The notes below the pieces were generated by a model that saw nothing but the letters and a program-made list of their open reading frames with translations, was not told the DNA's origin and ran no database searches. Of a stretch of DNA of 64,000 nt, positions 32,641-42,788 are shown in pieces; position 1 is the stretch's first letter; each line of letters starts with the position of its first letter. The stretch spans positions 349,737-413,736 of the forward strand of contig KL197730.1 in NCBI GenBank assembly GCA_000697665.1, read 5' to 3'. The DNA comes from Jaapia argillacea MUCL 33604. Lineage: Eukaryota; Basidiomycota; Agaricomycetes; Jaapiales; Jaapiaceae. Both the position numbers and the translations under genes were made by a program.

Positions 32641-34780
32641 GGGTTGAGGAAGGAAGGAGAGTCGGAGCTTGGGGGTTGAGGAGGTTTGGGGAGGAGTGGG
32701 AATGAGTTCGGCGTTGAATTGGATTTGTGTGGGGTTGGGGTGAGAATGAATGCCTGGACATGTGATCTAGAGGTCCGGGAGACGGATGAGTACTGGAACG
32801 AGTTGGGTGGGTGGGTCGAAGCGAGAGGATGTGACGATATCGATGGAAGGCAGATCAAGCTATCAAGGAGTTACCAAGTGGTGGGAGTAAGACGGGTAAA
32901 TTACACGCCTCCACCCGTGTCCTCTGTTCAACGTCAAGGTTGGTGGATGTGAAGAGATTGTTTAGGGAAGACAGTTGCGCAGAGATGAGCTTGGTTCAAT
33001 TCTCGCACACGCCAGCGTTTGGGCACCAAAGATCGTAGCGGTCTGAGGACAAGGATGGATCAGCGAGCGACAGTTAGCCCATGCGTTGGCGAAGGCCACG
33101 ACTTGATGCAGCCTTGTCCTTGAATGATGGTCATCAGAGAAACGTTGTGTTGTGTGAGGACGGTTAAAGCAATGACGTCATGGAATCTGCCCACACGATA
33201 TTCCTTCCCGTGGATGATTTGCAAGACTTCAAGCTTCAAGTTTGACGTTGGTGTAGGCATTTATGGTAAATTATGTCCTCTTTCTACGCAGACACAGAGC
33301 CTTTGGATCCCTCACGGATCCCTCCATCACCATAAGCTATATACGCGCCTACAACTCCACTCCGATGACCACTCTGGTCAAACGATTCGAACCACCCTTG
33401 GTCGAGCAAAGTGTACTTCAGACCCAGTATTCGCGACAACGCTTATGGGCCCACTGCAAAATCCATAGGGGATTCACAGCAGTTTGATATATTGAACCGC
33501 TGGGCCGGTTAGGTGGACGGAGAGGGCCAAGGGGGATAACATGGTGGTCTGGACGGAGAACGAGCAGGATTAAATTGCATATCCAGCGTACACGGTCAGG
33601 GACAGTTAAACATTGACACGATGAGCTTCTGCATCAAAGACAGGGATGTTGGTGTGAGCCAAGGTTGAGAAGACGAGCCATAGACGAGAGGAAGGTAGTA
33701 GACTTGGCGACGGAGGGGACGAAGTGAGACTTTCGTGAGGTCGGTGCACAGCACCGAAGTGACCTCCGTCGCTCCTAGGATAGGGGCAATGGACGGGCGA
33801 CGTTCACACAACGTCACAATAGCTGCATTCCGAATAATCTGGTGGCATCCATCATAGAGCCCTCCACGAAAACCCAAGTAGCACCCCAGACAGGAAAGCT
33901 GAACGAAGTGGAAGATAAGCGTCCATAGATTGGAGCGCGAGAAGCTCACAAAGGTGGGCCTAGGTGGCTCGCTTCATCTCCAAGGCTCGAGGATCGAATC
34001 GGCACGAAAACGATCGCGAACCGTGTCCAGGCACTTGAGGCTTAGATGTCCCAACGGATTGACATTCTCGTAATGCGCCCGTTGAATGGGAACGTAAGAA
34101 GGGCTCAATGTTGGCCCAGACAGCAACCTATACCACGTATGAGATAGGTCGATCCCGCAGACGGTAGTCGGGAAGCGAAACTGGGAAGACATTAGATTGA
34201 GAAGAGAAGATCAAAAACACAAATCATGTGCTCACCAAAGGGCCCAATCACCAGCCAAAACCTTCAGGAGTGCTTCATCAAAGGACGGTGACGGAGAAAC
34301 GATGGATACCGTAGATTGTCGATTTGCGAGGAGCGTCTGCGTAGGCTCCCAGGCAAGGTAAGCCATCAGGGTCGGTGCCAGGAAGAGAGCGCGGTACAGA
34401 TTTTTTCGGAGGGAAACCATTCACCCGTCAGTGGAAGAGGTGATCATGGTGCTATGGAGGTGGAGAACGCTTCACACGCGCGGGGAAAGGAGGGCGGGCT
34501 CTGCGTCGGACGTGCTGAGAAACAACGAGGGAGAGGGTGCGGTTGTCGATCATTCGCAATGGGATCAATCATGGGTGGTAGAGCAAGGTTGATATACGTT
34601 GATATGTGCGAGGTTTGTACGCCTTCCAGAGACGAGATGGGCCTTCAACGTTTGAACTGAAAGAGTCGAAACAAAGAGGCACTCAAGGTCACGCGTGACG
34701 GCTCCATAACGGCGCCGCGCGGGCGGTCATCCTCCTCATTGAACGTCCATCGTCCAATACAAGCATACTCATCGTAGCAA
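32641..34780 (-). pseudogene. Unidentified decayed minus-strand gene and flanks (copy B)
   Basis: The best exon (34420-34232) reads RKNLYRALFLAPTLMAYLAW, EPTQTLLANRQSTVSIVSPS and ends LKVLAGDWALW just before a GTGAGC donor. The next (34180-33974) reads FRFPTTVCGIDLSHTWYRLL and ends ILEPWR and a stop. The two do not join in one frame by the obvious donor and acceptor. A hydrophobic stretch in the first exon hints at a membrane protein, but this is weak. I cannot name the family. Nothing convincing is seen at 32860-33590. Confidence 0.4.
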
Positions 34781-34785
34781 TAACA

Positions 34786-37700
34786 ATGTAAGTTTGCACC
34801 ACCATCTCACCCACATCCATCCCAACTGAAACACTTGTCATCTCAGGCCATCTTTACGCATCGAAGGTCCGCCATTTCTTCTTTGTAAACGGGGGTCGTA
34901 CCTCGAGGCTGATCGCACATCATCTAGCCATCGAGGCCAATCTGAACAACCCACCAAAGGTGTTGAAGTTCAAACTCCTCGTGAATGGAAAGGAGGCCGG
35001 TGAATCGAAGAGGATCAAACCGAATGAGAAGTGGAATAATATCGTCGCGTTGTGAGGAGTACTCGAGCTGTCCTCTCGCTACTGACTTCACTAACTTTGT
35101 CCACAGCGAAGTTGAGCAGGGCACTGTGCTGACTGTACAGGCTATTGAATCTCATTTTGTCCGCAAGGAGAAGGTGATCGCTGAAGTTGTGTTTCGCGGA
35201 AGGGATGCGATCGCCCTGTACGAAGAGCCATCCACCACTCCGAAAGGTATCCTCCATTCACTATAATCCTTCACCTGACTCTTACCTAATCCAATTTATC
35301 CTAGAACTGATTCTCACAGACAACAGAACTGGAGTAACATTGACTGTCAGATTTCCGCCTTCAGATTCAGCTACGGTAAGTTGCTTATTTCTAGCTGGAT
35401 GGAGTTTTGCTCATAGCATGAATCAGTATAATCTTCTTGAAAGTGCCCGCTGGTTGAAGGCCCGAGGAAGTTTACTGGACAAGTTGGGTAAGGCTCGGAC
35501 CACTGCCGAGACTGTTCTCAAACTTGGCCTTGCTGTTTCTGAGGTAAGTGCTTCTTCATCCTCTGCTACATATACTCATGCTGATTGACATGTTAATAGC
35601 TGAACCCTATTGCCAAAGCTGTTGTTGCAGTTGTGGAGAAGCTTTATAATGTAGGCACAATTTCTTGGATTATTTATGTCAGGTACAGAGGCTTAAATTT
35701 TGAAATAGCATCTTGTAGAGCAAGAAAGACTTGATGATCTTCTTTACGACCTTGTGGAGAGTGTACTTGCTTTTCAGAATTATATAGAACAGGTTAAGCC
35801 TCATGCTTGTGTCTTGAGTCTAACAGATGTAATTGGCAAAGGTGTTCAACTACTTGCTGATGTTGAGATATTTGTCACTCAGTATCAATATCCTGGAGAA
35901 AAAGGTGAGTATGTGTTGGTTTCTTTTGAAGTTTTTGACCTCATTCTTGGATAAAGTCCGAGGTTTGCGTTCTACCATGACATCAACTGCTAAGGGTCAA
36001 GTTGAAGATCTGAAGAAACAGTTTGATAGCTTGACTGATCAGTTCAAGACAGCTTTGTCCATTCAGATCCTGGATACTGTTATCTCTGCAGGTAGGATGT
36101 TGAACTCTTTGCTACTAATGGTAACACTGATATAGACTAGATGAATGCACTCAACTAAACAAACTTGGTTTTGTTTCTACAGCTGCCTATTATGATCCTG
36201 AGCAGATGTGCCTTCCTGGGACCCGAGTAGCATTACTTGATACTATTGAGACATGGGCTTTGCAGTCTGATTCTACCAAGTCTCTTATATGGTTATATGG
36301 GGTTGCTGGTTGTGGCAAAAGCTCTATTATGCATTCTTTAGCAGAGAAGTTTCAAAGCAGTGGCTATTTAGCTGCAACTTTTTTTTGTAGTCGCTTTGAT
36401 CAGTCTAGAGCTAGACCAACAAATGTTATACCAACACTTGTATGGCAGCTTGCAAAGGTTCATCAGGGCTTTAGACAGGCAGTCATTAGCCATCTAATGC
36501 AGGATGATAGCATTCCGACTGCTGTTCAACTTCAGTTTGACAAACTTCTTAATGTACCACTATCAAAAATGACTGAACAACCTGTGAACAGAGGCTTTGT
36601 AATGCTTATTGATGCACTTGATGAGTGTGGAGAGGAAGACTCAAGAAAGCCTTTGCTTCTAGTTCTTTTGAAGCTGATGCAAGCTGCTCCCTGGATTAGA
36701 TTGGTAATAACCAGCCGCCCATTGAGAGATATAAAAAGATGCTTTATGAATACTAATCTGGTCAAAGAGATAAGTGTGTTTGATGAGGATGCTAGCTATG
36801 ACATTCAGCTGTTTACAAGAAAACGAGGACAAGAAGTGGATATCCCGGAGATTACTTCAAATCAGATTGCAAAACAAGCAAACAAGCTTTTTATCTGGGC
36901 CAAGATTGCAATGGACTTCATAGATAAGGGACTGGACAAACAAAGCAGAGTAGATGTGGTGCTATCGAGTATTCATAGTGGTGATGAAGTATTAGCCATG
37001 GGTAGCTTATATGAAACTGCTTTGAATCAGTGTCTTTCACAGTCAGAGGATAATTTCAGGGTCTTTCGAAATGTAGTTGGAACTCTCATTGTATTGTGTA
37101 GTCCACTATCAATTCATGACATGGCATCATTACTTTCACATCTCATGCCCTATCCAATCTCTGTTCAGGTAGTTCAAACAGCAGTTGAACATCTGGGAGT
37201 TGTCCTTCACCAGAATAAGGCAAAAGATGGAAGGATATATTTGTGTCATCCATCATTTGCAGATTTTATAACTGCTGATAGTTGTCCATCAAGATACCAT
37301 ATCAATCTTGAAGATTACCACTATAAGCTTCTCTCTATGTGCTTGAAAGAAATGATGAAGACACTTCGCTTCAATATATGTGATCTAGAGAACTCATTTT
37401 AATTGAATCACAATATTCCAAACCTTCAGAAGAGAATAGCTGAAAGAATAAAAGGCTCTGTACAATACAGCTGCCTGTATTGGGGGAGTCATTTTTCTCA
37501 AATCAATGTAGATCAAAAGATAAATGCTGAAGAGGAGTTACTGGATTTTTTCACAAGGGGTAGGGTGTTGTACTGGATTGAAGTTCTGAGCCTTCTTGAT
37601 CAGCTTCACATTGGTGTTGAAAGTATGCAGTTTATCATCAAAGGCCTTAGGGTAAGTGATATATGTGTTTTAAGTATTATACTTCTAACAACCATTTTTA

Positions 37701-40086
37701 AATGAAGAGTGAGGATGTATCTGTATGGGCAAATGATGTCTACCGTTTTCTTCTAGCATTCTATCAACCAATCTCAGCAAGTACTCCACATATCTATGTT
37801 TCAGGATTACCATTCACTCCTGTGAAGACAAAGCTGGTCAAGAAATATCTTGGACCCTTCTCGGGTGTGGGTCAAATACTTCAAGCTTCTCATTCATTCT
37901 GGAAGCAAGAATTGAAAATAATAGAAGTGCATAAAGTTGGTGTGACATGTGTAGCAATTTCACATGATGGAAAATACATAGTATCTGGCTTAAGTGATAA
38001 GACCAGCAGGATTTGGGATGCATTTTCAGGAGCTTCAGTGCTGCAGCCTCTTGAAGGGCATGCTGGTAAGGTATTCTCTATTGCATTCTCACCAGATGAT
38101 CAAAGAATAGTGTCTGGGTCACAAGACAAAACTATCAGAATCTGGGATGTATTGTCAGGAGCTTTAGTGCAGCAGCCTCTTGTAGGACACACTGGTACAG
38201 TTAAATCTATTGCATTCTCACCAGATGGTCAAAGAATAGCATCTGGGTCAACAGATGGCACAATCAGAATCTGGGATGCAGTATTAGGAGCTTTAGTGCT
38301 ACAGCCTCTTAAAGGACATCTTGGAGCAGTCATATCTGTTGCATTCTCACCAGATGGTAAAAGAATACTGTCCAGGTCACAATACAATGGTATGAAAGCC
38401 ATGGATAAAGTATCAGGAGATATAGTGCAACAGCCTCTTACACTTGTATCTGTTGTGTTCTCACTGGATGACCAAAGAATAGTGTCTGGGTTATGGGACC
38501 AGAGTTTCACAATCTTGAATGCAGTGCCAAGAGCTCTAGTACTGCAGCCTCTTGAAAAACACACTAGGTGGGTCACATCTGCTGCATTTTCACCTGATGG
38601 CCAAAAAGTAGTGTTTGGGTCAGAAGACAATGCTATCAGAATCTGGGATGCATTATCAGGAGCTTTAGTGCTACAGCCTCTTGAAGGACACACCAGTCGG
38701 GTCACATCTGTTACATTTTCACCAGAGAGCCAAAAAATAGTCTCGGTCTCAGATGACAAGACCATCAGAATCTGGGATGCATTATCACAAGCTTCAGTGC
38801 CACAGCTTTCGGAAGGACATACTAGTAAGGTTGCATCTGTTGCATTCTCACCAGATGGTCAAAGAATGGTGTCTGGGTCATGGGACCAGACTGTTAGAAT
38901 ATGGGATACATTGTCAGGAGCTTCAGTGCTGCAGCCTCTTAAAGGACACACTGATTGGGTCACATCTGTTGCATTCTCACCAGATGGCCAAAGAATAGTG
39001 TCAGGCTCAGATGATAAGACCATCAGAATCTGGGATGCAGTATCAGGAGCTCCAGTGCTGCAGCCTCTTAAAGGACACACTGATAGGGTTGTGTCTGTTA
39101 TGTTCTCACTGGATGGCCAAAGAATAGTGTCTGGGTCATGGGACCAGACTTTCAGAACCTGGGATGCAGCGTCAGGAGCTCTAGTACTGCAGCCTCTTAA
39201 AAGACATCCTAGAACTGTCTTATCTGTTGCATTCTCACCAGATGGCCAAAGAATAGTGTCTGGGTCAGTAGATGGCAACATCAGAATCTGGGATGCAGTG
39301 TCAGACACTTTAGTGCTGCAGCCTCTTGAAGGACACACCAGTTGGGTTACATCTGTTGCATTTTCACCAGATGGCCAAAAAATAGTGTCTGGGTCACAAG
39401 ACAACACCATTAGAATCTGGGATACATTATCAGGAGCTCCAGTGCTGCAGCCTCTTGGAGGACATACTGAAACTGTCACATCTGTTGCATTCTCACCAGA
39501 TAGCCAAAGAATAGTGTCTGGATCAGGGGACCAGACTGTCAGAATTTGGGATGCATTGTCAGGAGCTTTGGTGCTGCAGCCTCTTAAAGGACACACTGAT
39601 AGAATTACATCTGTTGTGTTCTCACCAGATGGCCAAAGAGCATTGTCTGGCTCATATGATGGTACCATCAGAGTCTGGGATGTGGTGTCTAACGCTCCAG
39701 TACTGCAACCTCTTGAAGAACATTGTGATCCCAATGCATTTGCATTTTCATCAGACAGTCAAAGAATACTGGCCAACTCAGAAGTCAATAGTGACATTAT
39801 CATGGATGCCATCCCATCCACTCAGAAGCACAGCACTTTACAGCAAATACCAGGACTATCTACCAGTGATTTGAGAGCTTTGTATCCTATTTCTATTAAC
39901 AATGATGGGTGGCTTATTGATGCAGCTGGAAAGCTCTTGCTTTGGATACCTATTGAATATCGTGGTGGGTTTCTTAACCAAGTACTCACTATCCCTGCCA
40001 ATGCCCCAAATCCTGCAATTGTATCTGACTGGTCTCAATTTTTGGAACATATTCAATGGAAGCGTGATATTAAAGTAGTCTTCTAG
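34786..40086 (+). pseudogene. NACHT-WD40 NLR, copy B, split by one nonsense codon
   Basis: All intron positions and phases match copy A: 34786-34787 (AT), 34847-34884, 34928-35051, 35107-35246, 35305-35375, 35427-35543, 35600-35650, 35709-35904, 35957-36091, 36183-37651 and 37708-40086. The spliced frame is open except for a TAA at 37400-37402, where copy A has CAA. This gives a 697-residue protein with the C2-like, helical and NACHT regions (Walker A GVAGCGKSS, Walker B VMLIDALDEC) but no propeller. The remaining frame encodes about 875 residues: the end of the STAND region, 14 WD40 units plus a degenerate fifteenth, and the conserved tail. Units four and five are visibly decayed. An ATG at 37702, just before the last acceptor, could start a separate 794-residue WD40 protein. 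Whether it is a pseudogene or a split receptor is open. Confidence 0.9.
37921..39800 (+). repeat. WD40 repeat array, 14-15 units (copy B)
   Basis: Units of about 129 bp carry the same core as copy A, but with different variable residues before and after the Asp of GSxD (QDKT, TDGT, WDQS, EDNA, WDQT, VDGN, QDNT, GDQT, YDGT). WDQT occurs at two separated units with matching DNA, suggesting unit duplication. The unit at about 38335-38430 has lost the core Trp-Asp (now AMD), the next is shortened, and the last (about 39720-39800) is vestigial. Confidence 0.88.
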
Positions 40087-41310
40087 TTGTTATAGAAAAC
40101 ATATTGTTATTTTTCCTTGTATAATATTATTTCACTAATAAAGTGTTTATTATTATAGAGTGTCAGAGTATAGGGGTTGCTTAAGTATGTCAACCATTTT
40201 TGAATTGCTATTCATGATGTATTTTCCATCACTTTCTTGTTTGTATTCTAGATGCTTGTTAGTATCACTGTATTCTCATTGTTATATTTTGAAATGGACC
40301 TTGGAGGCAGTGTATCAGACCCATCTTATTGATGTTGAATTGAGAGGAGCAGGGTCAGGCCAGGTACAAGTCCCTCTCTCAGGAGTCACTGCAACAGTGA
40401 CACTGAGAGACACACTCTGTGTGGGGATTTGGTACATCTTGGGAGCTCTTAACACAGCACCAAGAAACTGGCTAGGCATCGGAGGCACACCTATAAGGTT
40501 ACAATTGGGTATAAATTCCATCTCCCGTCACAAGAGTGTTTTGGTGTGAAGACCTGGTGACTGTCCACTTGCAATCCAGTTGCTCCTCCAGGTTGGTTCC
40601 CAATGCTCTTCTTCTTGCTCCCCATCCTCAGCTATCTTGCACCAATCTGCTCTTGCATCTTTGGAGGGCTCGTGTTCAGTCATCCCTGCTGTGTCCACTT
40701 ATCCTGGCCTGGTCAAGGCCACCCATGCTACCATCTTGTGGATGCTACTGAACCAAATGACATATCCAGCTGACGTGTTGGTTTTACACTCTTTGCAATC
40801 AGGGAACAACATCCAGCCAGAAGCAAAGCACTTTACAGCAGGTACCAGGACTATCTACAAGTAATTTGAGAGCTCTGTATTCTCTTTCTATTACCAATGA
40901 TGGGTGGCTTGTTGATGTAGCAGAAAAGCTCTTACTTTGGATACCTGTTGAATATTGTGGTAGATTTCTCAACCAAGTAGTCACTATTCCTGCCAATGCC
41001 TCAAATCCTGCAATTGTATCTGACTGGTCTCAATTCTTGGAACATATTCAATGGAAGCGTGATATTGAAGTAGTTTTCTAGTTATCATAGCAACAGATAT
41101 TATGATTTTTCCACATATAATATTGTCTTACTAATAATGTCTTTACTATTATAGAGTGCCAGAGTATAGGGGTTGCTTGAGTATGTCAACCATTTTTGAA
41201 TTGCTATTCTTAATGTATTTTCTATTACTTTCTTCATTTGTACTATAGATGCTTGTAAGTATCACTGTTTTCTCATGATCATATTTTGAACTTTAAGTTT
41301 CTAAACTCCT
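39830..41310 (+). repeat. Local tandem duplication of NLR 3' end
   Basis: The last ~260 coding bases and ~210 bases of 3' flank of copy B (about 39830-40290) recur at about 40815-41310. The intervening 40295-40810 is unrelated to either and shows no recognisable gene or ends. The 3' flank contains a conserved TATAGAGTGyCAGAGTATAG stretch, seen after all three copies in this window. Confidence 0.85.
40820..41081 (+). pseudogene. Third NLR fragment: C-terminal tail only
   Basis: The frame reads LSTSNLRALYSLSITNDGWL, then KLLLWIPVEYCGRFLNQVVT and ends WSQFLEHIQWKRDIEVVF and a stop. It is collinear with the last ~85 residues of both NLRs (copy B ends IKVVF, copy A VEAVL). It is closer to copy B than to copy A. 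No WD40 unit, NACHT or promoter precedes it, so it is a remnant. Confidence 0.9.
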
Positions 41311-42780
41311 AAACTTGAATTCAGCATGGCTTTGCATACTGTTCAGCCATCTCTATCCATTAGTAACCTGTCACTGACATCACACATTCCCCATTGTTAA
41401 TGTGCCAGTAGACTTCGCTGACCTATGCCTTTAGTAATGAACTTGCTGACATCCCATTACAAACAAGCCAGCCAAATTACTAGTAGGTGATTAATCCTTG
41501 ATAGTAATGGGTCAGCTGACACCTAATAATGCTTGGCTTTCAGATGCCAGAATCATTGGTAGCAGCATGTAGCTTCTGGCCTGGATGTATATTCCCTTAA
41601 GAGACTGCCTGGATTATCTCTTGCCTACTAAAATGTGTATGACCTGTGCCAGAGGTATTTTACTAGCACTAGAAGATGTCTGAACCTCAAGATAGTGCTG
41701 GATAGTCTGGCATCATTATGCAACTAGGCATATATGAGCACCTTTCAATGCATTCCCAGCACTGGTCAAGTACATCTAGTTGAGAATATTAAGAGTGTAG
41801 TCAGGCATGTTCAGCCAACTTTATGAGGGTCAGGTATATCCAGGCACTAGCCAGGCAGTTTTACCCCTGCTGAAACATAGTGCCTAAAAATACTTGATAA
41901 GTGTCTGATAATGCCTAACTTGCCTACACATACTAGACTAGTGCTGGCAAGTGCCTGAACTAGTGTCTATAGATACCATGATGTCATACTTGCCTGAAAA
42001 TACTAGATTAGTACTGGAAATCATTGAGTAATCTACTTTAAAGTGCCTGACTACCTAAGATGCTGGACTTGTCTGGGCAATACTAGACTAGTTTTGGAAA
42101 TGCCTGACTAGTGCCTGAAGATGCCTGACCTCTCCAGAGGTTATAACCAGTGCCAGAAAGGCTTTATTGCCTGAGAATGCTAGACTATGCTTCACTATGC
42201 TTGGCTTGTGGGGGAGTGCTAGACTTTTGAAAATACCTTCATATACTAGACTATTGCCTAGACTGCCAGACTAGTGTCTGAAGATTACAAATTTATCTGT
42301 GGATGCCAGATCAATGCCAGAAGGGTCACTTATATCTTAAGATGCCTGACTTTCCTGAGAATGCTAGACAATGCTTGAATATGCCTGGCTTGCCCAAGTA
42401 TTTTACTTGAAGATGCTGGACAAGGGATAGAAAGGACTTATCTGAGAATACTAGACTTGACTGTCAGAAATGCCTAAGCATGTTGCCAGAAGATGCTGAA
42501 CTTGCCTGAGGATGCTACATCAGGAAAAAAGGTTTGGAGTGAGAAGCAGTCCAGACCGCTTCTATAGATAGATCCTTCTAAATTAGGCAAAATTTCACCT
42601 TTCCCAGAATCTAGAGCATTCTGGATTTCTCAAAATTCTGGAAAAGAACTCTAAAGACAATTTTTTTTGAGATGTCTTGAAACACATCACTATAAGCGAC
42701 ATTGACAGGAAGGCACTTCTGTTCCTCAGATTATAGAGAACTCCAGACTACTACAGATTGAACCCAGTAATTCTATAGTG
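41311..42780. repeat. Degenerate repeat region, no gene
   Basis: Between about 41640 and 42520 short words such as TGCCTGAAGATGC, TGCCTGAC, ATGCTAGACTAG and GTGCCTGA recur irregularly, as in an old and heavily mutated minisatellite; a fixed period could not be set by eye. The rest is AT-rich and CpG-poor with no coding frame. A CACTATAAGCG word at 42688 is a possible element end. Confidence 0.55.
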
Positions 42781-42788
42781 TCCATAGT

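Larger units (their letters stand above)
26091..40295 (+). repeat. Segmental duplication, copy B
   Basis: This is the second copy of the block at 2513-15960, in direct orientation and about 23.6 kb further on. It contains a 746-N assembly gap (26707-27452) inside the zuotin relic and a slightly longer NLR. Lesions specific to this copy include a TGA in helicase motif VI (30050-30052) and a TAA in the NLR (37400-37402). Confidence 0.93.
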
